From contig JAPFBE010000002.1 of the NCBI GenBank assembly GCA_034336665.1, positions 6,494,146 to 6,558,145 on the forward strand: DNA of 64,000 nucleotides, written 5' to 3'. The stretch is from Luscinia megarhynchos. Its lineage: Eukaryota; Chordata; Aves; Passeriformes; Turdidae. The position numbers and the translations under genes are program-made. This document shows positions 1 to 15,359 of this stretch, in pieces (position 1 is the first letter of the stretch; every line of letters begins with the position of its first letter). The notes beneath the pieces are model-generated. The model searched no databases. It saw only the letters and a program-made list of their open reading frames with translations, and was not told where the DNA came from.

Positions 1-1600
1 TTACCCATTTTTTTGTACCAGCACCTGAGCTTCACTGCAGGTGAGAGGCAGCGAGTCTCTAGGCTATCATGTTTCTCTCTAATTCATGCAACCAAAAATA
101 CTATTTAAAAACAGCTGGAGAAACAGCTGTAACCATGTTAAAGAACTTTGTTTTCTCTGACCAGCCTTATAAACCTGTACTTCCTATAGACTGACTTTTT
201 TTAAAGCTCTACCTGGTGTCTCAATTTTTATTGAGTCTTAACTGACTTTATTTTAACATGTTCTGAAATATTTAAGGGGGTAGGATGCTCTCTGAAGTCA
301 CTTTTGTATTGGATTACACACTTCAAATCTGTAGGCTCTATCATACTGAACATATAACATGGACTGGTCACCACCATAAAAGCACTGTTCCCATCTTCTA
401 GAAATTGTGATACAACTTCCTGCACACAAGAGTGTAGTAAAAATGCAGTATTAAGTAATTCCAGCATTGACTGAAATTATTCACAATTTGCATTTTGCCC
501 GACAAATATCAGCACTTTTTCCTACATTCAGAGCTGTTAAGCTTCCTCAGGGAAACCGAACAGTTCAGTACCTGTGTTTTTCAGAATTTTTTTGGCTTAA
601 ACTCTGGTGTCAGAGCCTGGCTTTTAGCAAGCACAGGATGCAATGGCAGAAGGATTTGCAAAAATAACTCCTGTTTCTTCTTTAGCTTACTGCTGTGTGT
701 TACTGCCTCTGAGAGAAGAGTTGGTGAAAATATTTTTGGGGGAGAGAATGAGATACACTTAAGAAATATGGCAATGATTTTTAAAAATGCAGAAATTTTA
801 TTTCATAGCTACAGGTTTCATTATTTATTTAGCAGCTCATCCAATAATTCCTCTAGGCCTGAACAACAGCTCCACTTCAAAAGAAAACCCACAAAAGCAT
901 TCAGAAAACCAGTAAGTGCAACATTTTGTGCATGTGCTTGTCAGGGACTGATATCTTGTGTTATCCACTGTTTGTTTAACAGAATCTTATCAATGATTTA
1001 ATGAGCTCTTTGTTGGGTGGGAATTTTCTAAGAGGAAATGCCACAGTCAAAGACATAGTTTAAAAGAAAAACTGTTGAATGGTAACACAAAAAGGTTGAA
1101 TAGTATCTTCAGAAACACATTTATACATGCTTTTTCACTTCCCCTTATCCACGGAAAAATGCACAGGCAACTCATGTAAGTACCAGCCCCGAAGCATTCA
1201 GAATTACTCCATAACATTGTGCAAGAGCCTAAATAGACACTTGCTCTACGTAACTGCATGCTCCTCCCAGCCTCTTTGCATATTAATGCAAGCTTTGGGA
1301 AAGAGCTTTCATGTACATTGAAAAAGTACAACTGATGTCAAATTTGCCACTCTGGATTTTTCAGTTTGTCTTTGAAATTAAAAAAACTTCTGCTTGTAAT
1401 ACTAGTGCTTTAGAAATAGTTTTCTCATGCACAGCAACTGCAGTCCTGCTTTTCATAACTTTACATGTGAACTTTTTATCACAATGACACTTCCTCTAAA
1501 GCACCAGGCAATTCTTGCCAGAACAGCTTAGATAGTGGTGCAGAAAGCGGCCAGGTGTACAGCACAGAGCAAATCAATATACTAACATTAGCAGAAGCTA

Positions 1601-1635
1601 CTACCTATCCCTATTACTTACAGGAGGATAGGTAG
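1601..1635. repeat. Short inverted repeat (10-bp perfect arms)
   Basis: The arm CTACCTATCC at 1601-1610 is matched by its exact complement GGATAGGTAG at 1626-1635, with a 15-base spacer. No repeat family is recognised around it. It is short enough to be a chance hairpin in intron DNA. Confidence 0.6.
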
Positions 1636-4434
1636 AAAGACAAAACACATCCATAATGCCTTAAATACAGTGGCATTCTATCTTCATTTATGGGTATTCA
1701 TTTTCATTTCCTGGATCCTACTGTGAATGCTTCCAGTGGACTGCACAATAGCTACAGTTTAAATATTTCTTAAACAGAGATTTTGCTCAATGTGGGGTCA
1801 CTTGGTTTGTTCCCTGGCACTAAGCATTAGCTTCTCTGCACGTATCCCTACATCTTCCACAGTTTGGGATCTAAGAGCAGATGGAAAACAATTTACAGAC
1901 CTTTAACAGCACTTGTTATTAGTGTCTCTCTCTGCACACTCACACTTGAGAAGTGGACTGCCAGGAGACCATCCCAGGCACACGGAAGAAAGACTCCTAG
2001 AACACCTAGGAATGGACTGAGTAAAGAAAGGTAGACAAGCTAGGACAGATTCAAGCATAGATAAATTTCTATTTGCAACCACTCTTTTCCCCCCTCCCCA
2101 TGTACTACAGCATTTCAGGATCTGACCTTCAATGAATATCAATATTCTAGAACAACTTCACTAAGATAGTGATACATACATAGCAACCACAGTTGATATA
2201 AGCCCATATGCTTCTATTGAAAGAAGATGATAATGGAACATCCCTGAGCTGGTCCACAGACATGATAAAAACTTATCAAATAAATCCTGTCCTATTAGAA
2301 ATCAAATTCTGTTCAGAATAGAAGCCCTTAAGGGCGACCACTTGCTCTCTCTGGTGGTACTGTGGATCTTGCACAACTAGATTCATGCTGCCTCTTGGTC
2401 GTATTTGCCCTTCAATCTTAGTCACTCCTCAATGTTTTGAGAATTAATCTCCTTGTCTCTCAGCACAGTCTCAGAGGATGCTGGGTTTCCACTGGACAGT
2501 GTGGAGCAGACCAAAACTGGATGCACAGAGAATCACACTGATGTGGAAACAGCCACAAGTTCTCAGCCAGAATAATTCAGCAGAAAGAATACAAATTTTG
2601 AATATAGATAGGCCTTATGAATAAAGTAGGAAAGTATTTTCAGTGCGAGCAAAAAAAGCTTTTTATTCTGGGCATAACAGTCAGTTTAAACATCCACAGC
2701 TGTTTAAATGCACCTTATAATTTCCCTAGAAATACTGCACACTACATTGATCTATACATGAAGGCATTTACATGTGTAGAAGAGCAAATTCCTTTGAGAA
2801 GTCACTCTCCATTGCAGCATAAATACTGTACCACTGAGGTGGAAGTTGTTAGTGTTTCTTACCAGTAGGTCAGTCAGCAATTCCATCTGTCTTTTTGACA
2901 ATTTGTTCACAGCTTCTCAATTCCCTTGCGGTTTCTTGTCCAGTGAAAACCCCTTGGAATGCGCCGTGATTGCAGGTTTCCTTTTTTTTCCCTGTGTTGT
3001 GCAAAGGCAAGCTACAGAGCACAGGGTTTTTTCCACAAGGCCAAATGCACATTCCTTCACAGTTCCTTCCTATCACAGCTGATAAATATCTGATTCAAGA
3101 TTCAGAGCAGCTCCAGCCAGGTCCCTCAGCTGTGGCTCCATTTTTAGAGGGGTTAAACTGCCTCACATCCCATTGGTTTCAATGGGAGGCAGAGAGCCCT
3201 GGCTCCTCCATGTTACATGGTCCATGTATGGTTTGTAAAACGGAGCAGGTTTCATGTACAAGATACACTGACAGCACTGTCCAGTCGTTTTATTTTTAGT
3301 ACTTAAATCAAAGAATTCAGAAATGAGGAAAACAGTTTTAGTCCATCCTCCATTTCTGTACCCCTCAGATCCTCTCATTCCTTGTTAGCAAAAAGTAGTG
3401 TGTAATGCCAAGAGGTACCGAAATCTAGGTGTTAAAACTATTCCCTTTATTTTATAATATGCTGAATTCAGCATCCTAAATCTTTAGTCAACTAAAAATT
3501 CCAATAATGAAATGACCAGTGAGTGAAATCCTGATGAGTAGGAGTGGGCCAAGGTTTCACCCCTAGAGCTCCTAAATATTCTACTCTCAAAGAGGAAAGA
3601 AAGGTGAATGTGCTTTAAGGTATATTAAAATAATGCCATTTAGAATAGGTCTGTGTTCAAAATATTTCCTAAATAATAGAGTGTGTGTTGTTTTAAGCAA
3701 ATCTCCTTTTTTTTTTTTTTAAATATTTTTAATACTTCAACAGTGTATTACTAAATAAACTGACAAAACATCTCAGAACTAACATAAACGTGCCATTTTA
3801 ATGCCTTCTAATCACACAAATCAGCACAAGATTTTTGTACTTGTGCATGACCTTCTTCAAATTATCCCTCCATTTTGGCTGAATGAGAATGAGCATGGGC
3901 TATTTGATAAAAAACACTAAGTGTGTGAAATGAGGGGCCCTCATCGTTTCTGCCAGACTCCTCTTGACAGAATGATGATAGAAGCATCACATCCCTGGGA
4001 GAGTAAATGCAAACTGACAGGAGATGAGCCTTTAGATGTTGAATATAATCTTGAATTGTGCTTGAAGTGTCTTATTATCTTGTCTTTTGATGTCTGAAGG
4101 GGTGGCTCATTGTTAGAAAAAGGAAAGCCCTTGCACATCTTTGCCATCTTTAAAAATTGTTTGGCCTTTAACAACTGCTTTTCCAACTAATGTCCATTTC
4201 TCCTGACAATAAATATGGCAGGTCGTCAGCAAGTGACAAACAATTTACTTTACATGCCAAGCTTTTATGTCTTTTGAGAGCTCATGTGGAAACATATTTT
4301 AAAAAGCCAGGAAATTAGCACCATTACAAATGTTAAAATGGCTGCATGTGTGTAGCTTGCTGCGTGGTTATTCATTACTGCTACGTTTCTGTTTTAAAGT
4401 CCTGTCTTTCCTGTAATCAGACTGCTGTTAAAGT

Positions 4435-4478
4435 TCTTTATTTATCATTGACTAAAAATAGTCAATGAAAAATAAAGA
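4435..4478. repeat. Near-perfect 44-bp hairpin
   Basis: Two 20-base arms (4435-4454 and 4459-4478) are complementary with one mismatch (4444 against 4469) and are separated by a 4-base AAAA loop. The inner 10 bp, TCATTGACTA and TAGTCAATGA, are perfect. The loop is far shorter than in a typical microRNA precursor, and no transposon terminal sequence or target duplication is evident. It may be a small palindromic regulatory element or a cruciform-prone site. Confidence 0.7.
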
Positions 4479-7400
4479 GCAAGAGGCAATTTTCTTCTGC
4501 TCTAAAAAAAGAAGTATTATAGATAAAGTATACGGGTAACGCATAAAATCATATTTATTAATCATAACAAATCAATATTAGTAGCAGTATGGCACAGTTT
4601 ACCTGTATTGCAGATCCTCACAATCACACCACTTTTTTTCCACCTTCAAGCAGCTTGACTTTTTTTCTTCCTTTTTTTTTTTCCAACTTAAAAGTTTAAT
4701 GACGAATCAGATCAATATGATTCCTTAGCAACTAAATCACAGGCACACTAGTTTTTCCTGTCACAGCACCAGTTTTGCGAAAGCAGTCAAGTTCTTTTTT
4801 CAGGCCTCCGTCACTCTGAGAATCCATAAGAATTCTCAAACGGATCATAAACTGTTACAGGGTTCAGGTTATTGTATCATTATAAAAACGTATTGATATA
4901 GTACAGATGACAAGACATGCAGCTCCAGTGCTAGTCTATTACAACCATCTGAATACCATAAGAAATATCAGATATAAACAAAATAAAACAGTCAGCAGTA
5001 CACTGTCTTTTAGGGAACCCATTATTATTTTTTTTAAACTCTTTTAAGCTGGTTTGAAATACCGCAGTTATATGAACCCACAGAAAAGAGAATACAAAAC
5101 CAGAAGAATGTTTTATTAAAAATAAATAACCTAAAACATGACCAGAGCCTAGAGGTTTGGGTTTTTTAATTTTTGCAAGGAAGGGCCTGATTTTTCTCCT
5201 TATGATGAATGTTTCACGTCTGAGTTTTCAGACAGAGTATAAAGCAAAACTCTCCTTCATCTCCCTTCCAATGGAGCCCAGAGAGCCAAACTGCCACTGC
5301 TGGGAGAATGCACCCTGTATTCAAGCACACCCACCTTCACACCAGTCAGGGTCTGCTGACACGTGCAAGCCTAAATTTGTAAAGTGCTATTCAAAATACA
5401 CCAGCATCATTTTCCACAAATGAGACAATGGCAATGTGAGAAAGGCTTGACCCCCAAACTCAATCCCTTTGAAGTCCACGGTCACAAGCCGGAGTCCTGC
5501 AAATCCTAAATTGCTCACTGACTGGCACATCTCATCTGAGTAAACCTTTGCATCATCTGGTCCCTCTTTTATTCATTGCTTCATAAAAGCAAAGAGGTGT
5601 GGGGGCTGGGGAGAGCAGGAGAAAGCTGGATCAGCTGATTGAAAGATTTTTTTTTTTTCTTGTCAGCAACTGTTATGAGAAGGTTCACTGTGCTATATCC
5701 ACACAGTTAAAATGAGAAGACTCTGAAAACAATGCATCAAATCCCAGCAAGAGAGCCACACAAGAGCTTTCCCTCACACCCTTCATACCAGGAAGAAAAA
5801 ACCACATCAACTCAAACAACTTATGCAGATGCTTTTCTTGCTGGATATTATCACTAAGTTTACTGTGCTTATGACAGTAAAGTATATTCAATTAGTAGTA
5901 ATAATATTTCTTGTATGTTTTCATTTCCTGTTTTCTTTTGGCTGTAAATTCCATTTTTCCTTCATAAATACTTGTGACTCACAGCCCAAATATTTATGAT
6001 TTCAGGCAAGGAAGTACAAGAAAGGGGAGAAATATAAAACCTTTACCTTTACAATCACAGTTGATCCCAAATATATCTTCCTAATTTCCTTCCCCTCCCC
6101 TTAATCTCTGCTAATTTCTCTAGTTGTTTTTATTTTAGTAATAATTACCATTTATGTTCCTTTTTTTAAAAATTATGATAATCCGCTCTACATAAAAAAT
6201 TTCACACCTTAATAGAAGCTTTAGTAACATTCCAACACTGACCTCCCCATGACAGCAGAGGTGGAGTTGCAGAGCCTTAGCAATACTGATGGTATACCTG
6301 CACAGCAAAGCAGGAATCTAAAGTAACCCCAGGACTGGTTCCATAATTCATCATTTGTTAAATATGAATGCAGGATAATTATAGAGTGGTTGCTCCTTCC
6401 TGTCAGTATGTTTCCTTGGCTGATTTAGCTCTACAACATAAGAAACCACTGTAGAGGAGTGACTGAGACAAGTGGAGGCCCCAAACTGACTTGCAAGTAC
6501 TGATAGGATGAATATCCTGTAGAAATCTATGGTCTTCTGTGTATGTGATGGACAGTCCCCCAAGACCTGTCAGAATCCAGCCTCATGTTTATTCAAATAA
6601 CTGAAGAAACATCTCTACACCATGTGAATAAATCCTAATTGTATGCAAAAGAAAATACAAAAACTAACCCATATAGTATTTGCTCAAGAGATTAGACTTG
6701 AATTCAAATTATTTTTCTTCTTCTCCAGTTAATACTGCGCTATCTCAAGAAATAATTACACATACTTAATAGTACAATATATTAAAATATGCCTTAAGGT
6801 ATGTTAACTGAAAAGCAATTCTGGCTTCTTGATTAAACACAGGTTTTTGATCATGCTCTTCAAGGAACAAACTCCCGCCAAACATTAAGCTTCAAACAAA
6901 TCACAGAAGCCTAAAGACCTTGGCAGATGGAAGCAAAATGCGTTTTGCAACTGCCCATGACACAGCTGTATGTGTTTCCAGCTGTGTGCACACACCAAGG
7001 AGCAGGAGAGAGGGGAGCAGCTCCAAGCCTGGCTGTAAGGAAGAAGGGAAGACAGGAACGATGGCATTTTTGTTTTCACCGATGCTCTACTTCACAAGCC
7101 TCGGTGTTTTTGGTGAGAATAACAGGCTAGGCTGTGTGACCAATGTGCTCTGGGAGCAGACTGCCTTTATAGTCTTCTGGAAGGCAACTGACTGCCAGCA
7201 ATTCTTTACTCAACGACTTAAAACCAAGATTTTAAAATGTGGGACCTCATAAAATCCTCAGAAAGGAGACTGATCTAGAAAATGAAAATTATTTAATAGA
7301 ATCTCTAATGGTCACCAAACCATACGACCACCATCCAAACTGAAAAGCACAAAGATGTTCCTAAAAGCCAACATTATAAAAGTTAGTATCACTGCCATTC

Positions 7401-10400
7401 TGTAAACTCCATGTTAGTTTTGAAAGAAGTAATCTAATGATAGACTGCTGTAGAAAATGCTGTTCTTAATGCAAAAAAGTCTTTATTACTTATTAACTTA
7501 TGTAACATTCAAATCTTCAATGTAACATAAAATTGTTTTAGGACTCTGAGCTTTTTTATTGTATGAAAATAATGAATGTCATATTTCAGTCACACTGGCT
7601 GTTAATTTATATATAGTACAAATATATATTTAACTTTTGTAATCACTTTCAAGTAGTGTGATTACTCTGTTTTGTGAAGCGTGACATTTCTTTAAGACAA
7701 CTTCAAACTGTTCAGAAATTAAAATTATGGTTTACCTTTCTGGGGAAAAAAAAAAAAAAAGGACATCTGAGAAGAAAAGCAAAACTCCACTCCCGCTTTC
7801 ATAGTAACCCTTCTTGTATGTTCTAAAATAAAACCAGAAACCCAAATTTCTTTTAGGCATAGACAAGCAGTAGTTTTGTGTTAGAGAACATTCTTTAGAG
7901 TGCAGGGGTGTGCATTGTTCATTGATTTGGTAGATACAGATATCCCTGAAATCTAGAGAACAAACCCAATTTGAGTCTCTCTGAAAACAGCAGATTCTAC
8001 TTAGCCAGACAGGATGAGGTACTATTCTTCTCTAGATTACCTCTGCTTTCAAAGTAAAGGGGCTTCTGAGAGCATCAAAGCAGTATCACAACATAAAGCA
8101 GGACATGTCACAATACAAATCTTCTTTGTTTCATACTGGTATTGATTTTGATTTTTCGGTGGTGGAAAAAGAGAAAAGCAAGACTTTACGTTTAAAAACA
8201 GCAGGCCATTTAAATGAAAAAAATAATATTCTTGTGGAAACCTGCAAATTATGGCACATTTAATTTTATACTGGTTTTGTCCCTTGTTTGGCATTAATTT
8301 TCTCATTTCATCATTTGAATGCAGCTGCTATCTCTGAGTTTGTCAGAAATTTTTTTGTAACTCACAAAATAATGTTACTTTTGTTAGTACTAATGGTAGT
8401 ATTAGTGGTAGTCATGTAAAAAGTCAGAAAATAAAACATTTCTGTGGAAGAAACGTTAATATATTGAATATGCAATTAAATCAAATTATAAAAACCTATA
8501 AAGCTGATGTTCCCATCCTTGACCATCTCTCCCTAAAAAGCGGGACCACAGATGATGGATCAAACTGAAGAAACAGTTTCACAAGGAAAAATAATTATAA
8601 CAAAGAAGAACCCACAAATGACAGAAGGAAAAAAAACCTAGGAAGACAACACAAGGAAAACCAAGCGCTACACAGGATATTAAAGAGAAAAATGATCCAC
8701 AGGAGAATGGCAACTGTTACTATGAGCTTCCTACAGCTACCTCTGCCTTTGGATATTTTTAAAAAATTTATTAACCTGACAGCAGGAAACTTTATACAGA
8801 TTGCCCCCTGACAGGGTGCCAGTTTGGTATAAGCACTTGCCGCCTCTTTGTTTAGCATAGGGAAATCAAGAGAGGTGTTAAGTGGTGCCATGTGTACATT
8901 TGGGCAAACATAACTTTGCCTCCATCTGCCTCACCTGCACATTCCTACAGAGAACTTGATTAATCCTGTGAAGTCCAATAGAAACATGCCATTATCCTTC
9001 CTTTTCTTTTTACATTTGCTTCCTTTTCAAATGTGCAAGTGTCTGATCTATTATTAATCTCAAAACACAAACTGGCAAGGATCTCAATCAAAGAATCTAA
9101 CAGCTCTTTCACAAATTACCTGTTTACTGTCTAGTAGCCAGCAAGTCCCCTTTGAAACAGCCAGCCATTTCTGCTGCTTTTAAACAAGTTTGTTGCTATT
9201 TTTAGAACTTCAAAGACAGAGAGAAGAAAGATTAATTAAAAATGAACCATTTGTCATTCAGTCATACCAATTACACACTAGGATTTCATTCTTTCTTTCC
9301 TTCCCTCTCTAATGTTAGTTGTTCTATGTATAAATACAGAAAATCAGACTTCAAGCCTCATTTTAAAAATGCATAGCATACATTTTTTAAAAAGCACTAT
9401 TAACTTATACTCAAACCAACTTTTGTTTTTTCTCTTTGCTTTTTTTAAAATGGCCTATCTTTGTCATAATTCAGGGACAGCTACAAGAGTCTTCTTTATT
9501 TCCATACAAGCAGGAGGATTTATTAGTGGGGCTGCAATACCTGTCATTCATCAGTCCAATATTGCTTTCATCAAAGGTTAAGGGAGTAAAACTCTGGTTT
9601 CCTCAGAGCTGGAATATATGCGCTAGCACCAGTACCACCACAGCCTGAGCTACCTGCAATACCTGAGCACAGCAGGAAAGCTGAGCTGAGGAGGGATTTC
9701 CTGTCTTACCATTGCATCACACTTTGTGTTTAAATAGTCATAACATCTGTTTAGGTTTTAATGGGCATTTACTCCCCATTCACAAATACATGCCCCATAG
9801 ACAAAGAATTCTGCCAAGAAATAAGACAGCAGCATTATTCAGAGTAATTCAAGTCCCTGTTTGCAAATAACTATTTAAAAATGCTCATGTCAAGTATACC
9901 CGTCAGTTATAACAATCACATAGTCAGATCTCTGGTTTCTTTAAGAATTTACTCATTCTTTAAGCAAGACATCACTACATTTTAGAAAATGGATTTAAAA
10001 ACGTGTATGATGACTCAGTCCTGTAAACATGCCACCCATTAATGATTCTCATTGGCACAGTCTTTGTAATTAAATCGGGTTCCTAATCCACAGATTATTT
10101 GCTTTAAGTAAAGTATCACACATTCAAGCACTAGCAGGATCAGTTCTGTGGCATGGATAACCTATAGTGCCTTTTAGAACAAAGAATCCACAACGTGGAA
10201 ATTACTCAATAAAATTATGTGGAGACAAGAATTTTTATATACAGAGCAAACATATTTCAGATATTATGTCTACAGCGTCTAAAATAAGGCTCTGATTTCA
10301 AAATACAGACCATTTGGGCCATCAACCTTCCTATCAAAACAGAAATATTCACCAGTGCTTTAAAATGCAGCAAAAGCAACAAATACACATTGCTTTCTTC

Positions 10401-13400
10401 CACTGAAATTACCAAACCTTAGCAAAGTGTTCCTGATGGGCAGAGATCTTATAAGTCTTTAAAATTTGAGGATATAACCAAACCGCTGAGAATCATCCTT
10501 AAATACACTGATGAAAGGAAAGCTCATAGACTGAAGGCCCCCACAGGCTAGATATACTGTTAAGGATGATAATGTGAGCTTCCTCACAGCAACCTGGCAA
10601 TGACCTCTGCTCTGACCTGCAGAGACCACTGTCTCAAGAGGTAAAAGACAATTTAGTCCTTTATCCTTTGTAACTGAAATTATTCCAGTGCCATAAATTC
10701 CAATCAAGGCAACTCCAATTAAAAAAAATAAAAAAATATATATATACAACATATGTTTCTTTAAAAAGTAATACAAGGGATCTACTAGAAAAAACATAAT
10801 CAACCAGACAAAACTTCTACCTTGTTTCTCTGCAGCATATACATGTATGGTTATATAGAAGGATTCACACAGTTCTGAAACATGGGCAACAATGTGGGAA
10901 AGGAAAATAAAATCCCAAAGCCAATACAGAGGTTGGAAAATAAGAACTTGTTAATTTAAATGTGTGCAGATTCATTTAACTCCCATATCCCCACTCCATA
11001 TTTCAAGCATACACAGCATTATGAAAAGATCAAAAGCCCATTAATGAACCAAAGAAACCCACAGTCATCAGATCCAGCAGAAGAAACTTAAGATTTAATT
11101 TCACTGGAACAAAACCTTGCCACAAAAAAAAAAAGTTAGCAGTCAATTTTTTTTTCTGTCCTGCAATAATTAAATGGGAAACGTTTCGGCTCCAAAATTG
11201 GAGGCTTAGTATTGCCCTTGCTATATACTTACAGCTTTTTATTTTTGATTCATAGAACTACAAACTGAGTCTCAAAGAATAACTTTTAATCATACAGTAA
11301 AATTACCTTAATATGCAAGTGCATGCACATCCAGCTTTTTTTCCCGTCACCTAATTATGTCACAAATTGCCTTCAATTAAGCATTAATTAAGGACTGGAT
11401 CTAACTCCAGTAAAGTCAGCCTCAGTCCACAGGGGGTTTTGATGCTTGGATCAGCCACTTTATTCTTGGGAATTTTTACTATACTGAGAATTTTACACAT
11501 GATATACCCTTGGTGTCTATACCAACTTTTGAATCTCAACCATTTATTACACAGCTAAGCATAACGGGTATTTTTTTTCTTCTAAGTTTTTTTTTCAGAG
11601 CAATACTTCCTAATTTATAATAGAATTGTTTGAAAATACAATAAAAAATGACAACTAGTATTAATTAAGTTAGGAACAAATCCCAGTGTGTTTATTCAAG
11701 TGAAACTACTACTTAACATTAACAAAAGCTTTCTCTAGTAAGACGGGTGGCATTTGGCCTGGGCTAGTGTTCTGAAGGATATTGCAGAGTAAGACAAGTT
11801 GATCTGAAAATGACACTGCCAGAAAAGTCAAGAGCCATACTCAGTTTCTATGTTACTTAATTACATTTTATGGTTAAAATAGGAGATATTACTTCACAAA
11901 TAAAAGTAAATAACTTCGCTTCAAAATCTCTCACAAAGCAACTTCAGCTCATACTGTACAGCAAAACTGGAATTTCTGTAACCAAAACACTGTAGCTGTG
12001 CTAACACACATTTCAAAACTGTATTTTTGAGGCAATGACTTACAGGACAGATTCCTTTACCAACATTCTGCACCTCATTTTCGACCACTTTTTCTACTCA
12101 TTTCTGGTTTCATATAACTTCACTATCAAAAGTCTTTTGCATGCAGGTATGCAAATTCAAAAGAGTCCACTAGTATAAAAGCACAAGTAGAGGATTACAG
12201 ACTCCTGGACTATAGGACAGCATTTTCTTCCAAAAAGAAACAAATATTTTAAATAAAATTAAAAAAAAATCACCACCACCAGGAGAAAACAAGCCAGCAA
12301 ACAACAATAAGGCACAGCCCCTCTAATCACAGCTGCTCCTGTCATCACTCACAGGGAACAGCTGCAGCACTGTGACAAAGTGCATTTTCCCAGACACCTG
12401 TACACCAGTTTCAGGTGGAAGCTATTTCAGATCCTCAGAATTTATACTTAGTGCTGATATTTCTGAGACTTAAAATGCTGAAGCATTCATCTGTTTTGTC
12501 ACTGATAGCAAAGCACCCATAAGAGAAACAAAAGTTTAGTGCATCTCTTAAAAAATAAGTACAATTAATTGTGCTCCTGCCCTTTCCTCACTGGCAGCAG
12601 GGACTGTTACTGGAGAGGTACCATTTTGACAGGTAACAAAAACAAATGCCCCTTGTTTCTATGGCATGCAGTGAAATACCAAAACAATAAAATTTGAGAA
12701 TTAGCAGGTGAATTTTAGGAAAAGGTACAGTTGAGAAAAGGCAGGCCTTTGCAGAAATAAACTCTTACATCAAAAGAAGCTAAGCAGAATGTGTCTGCTA
12801 AAAGAAAATAAAGCTCTTCGCATCTTATCATTCAACTCTTTTTATCTATATGAAAATAAGACTCATGAAATATTGCTAACATTATCAAGACACACAGATG
12901 CTGGTCATTCATTCCAGCTAAATCAGTACATGATTTTCACAAATCCTAAAAAAAATATGAAAAGCAGTAGTGTAGAAAAACTTTTTTCTCTAGAGACCTG
13001 TCTCCTCTTGACTTTCTAAAATGCTCCTCTCTCGCCTGCTTAAGAGATTTGGGGAAAATTTTCACACAGCATGTATTAAATGTTCTATTTTAAAATATAT
13101 TTATTATCTCTGATTCCATGAAAGAAGATTGAGGGAGAAAATTGTCATTCTCTATGCCAACACCTGTCAATATTTTCAGAATAATTTAACTTCAGACACT
13201 GCAAAGAAAAGTATATAGTATACATTCCTAGCATGCTATTCATAACATTAAACAAAGAGAAAAAAACTATAGGGTGGTGATGTTCCACATTTATGTATCA
13301 TAGCTTTAAACACAACTACACTTAATAATTTTTAGTTTTACTGCAAATCTATCTTAAGGGATGCATATGTAATATAACAACTAATCATCTTTATTTTACA

Positions 13401-15359
13401 TTTCTCAAATGTATCAAAATTGCCCCATCATCCTTTATTTTTTTGCTACAAAAGTTGTTAAAATTGACAAGGGCTGTTGCCAATAGAACTGTAGAATCTG
13501 TCATAATTGTAACAAAACTGCAATAAATGGTACATAAGTTCACAATGAGGCAGTTGGACTATTTTGCCTACTTTTGTTTACTTGGGAACATCTTTTTAGC
13601 AGTATAAGGATCAGAGTAGCAAACATCTTACACTCACCAATAGAAAAAGCACAATATATGAATTTTTAGCTTTTTCACTAGTGCTTTTAGTGAGATAAAT
13701 TGTATTTTCAGCCCAGAAGGAGACAAGATATGGTTACACATCATTTCTATATCACACACGACAACTCTAATGAAAGTGTCTGTGTATATTTCACTACCAC
13801 TGTAGAACATCCAAATGACAAGGGCTCAAAAAAATAATCCTGCCTTTTATTAGAAGACTTGCCTGATCTAAAAACAAACAAACAGGCATTTCACTATCCT
13901 CAAATTAAAAGCTCAGTTTTTGCTTTGTATAAGCCTTGCTGTATGGACCCCAAACATTTGAGCAAATAAAACATATGAACACAGCTGAAGATATTTATAT
14001 TACTCCAGATAACTGGTAGCCCTTTGAATTTCAGACATTATAATTTTTTCCTGGATGAAATGGGCTAAAATAATTATTATATGCTTTTTGAACATTCAAA
14101 GTGCTAATGGAAATTATGCTTTCCATGGAAACAAAGATTACTAAGAGGGTGCTTAAAAATGGATGTGATATTCAATAACAGTCATTACTGCAATCCAGAA
14201 ATTAAATTTTAGGGGGGTTTAATTACGATTTTTCCCGCATCTGTAGTGAAGTTATTTAGTAAAATATTCTGGGCTATATCTTTCAGTAATGTGTAAAGAA
14301 TGCTATAATATAAAATTGCACATGATCTTTTGTTTTTAAAAAAATCTGCAGCTCTTATTGTAGGTGGAATACTGAAATCTGAACACTGCTACAGATTTCC
14401 TTACAGATTATGAAACCAAAAGTTGAATCTTAGAAAATGGGCTCTCACCCTCTCTCTCTTAAAGCTGCATTCCCTTTAAACAAGATCTTTTTTCCCTTTG
14501 ACTTCCACTTATAGAATAATAAAAAAATAAGTAAATGCTCCATTTTTATCAAGGTTTGTCTCAGGTCACAAATAGAAATAATTAAAAGGGACTTCTTCAG
14601 GAGTGCAGCCCCTCTAAACCCAAAATGTCACAACGTACCATAGAGTGCTGCTGAGCTCAGACACCTATCAACATCTATCACTCAAGCACGCGCCTCAACA
14701 GCCCTGCTCCCTTTCCTGATTAGAGATCAGAGTTGCTTGAGTTGGCTTACAGGGTGTCATCCGTTTGAATGACAGATGTCTGTGTTGGAGTGCCATTCTC
14801 GCTGCTTTTGTTTTGATTGTGAAATGCTACACTTATCTGGCACAATTTAGGCTATTCCAAAATGAATAAAAATTAAAAAGGTAATTTCTCTTTCCACAGG
14901 CTTGAGGAGAAATATTTCATTTCTAATTTAAAGTCCAAAAACATTAGCTCCACGTGCAATACCCTTGCTAGGCTTTGTTTACTCAGTATGAAGTATTTTC
15001 TACAAGAATCTTTCAGTTCTCTTCAGCAAGATTTATTTTTACCATAAAAAAATTACAACTTTTCAGTTTAATCAAGCCTCAGAAAAAGCTGGTATCATGT
15101 GAAACACACCAGCACCTACCACAATGATTGTTAAAGTACTCCAAGAAAATTATACACACACACACATTATTTAACGTTAGAGTTCATGGTTCTAAAAAAA
15201 TCATAAACAATCTGCAACTTGCACTAAATACGTGCATTGTTAACAAAAGTTTTCAGGACTGATGCTGTCATTCTGGTAACCAGTTCCAAAAGGAGCAGAG
15301 GGCTGCGTGCCTGCATGCTCCAAGCTACTCTTTCCTACTTACAAGAAAATTGAGCGAAC

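Noticed and set aside
495..1001. 168-codon open frame near the left edge
   Set aside because: Low-complexity phenylalanine- and serine-rich translation without domain or splice context.
995..1006. TTTAATGAGCTC, resembling a POU6-type binding site and suggesting autoregulation
   Set aside because: Such short motifs occur by chance in AT-rich DNA, and I am recalling the matrix from memory.
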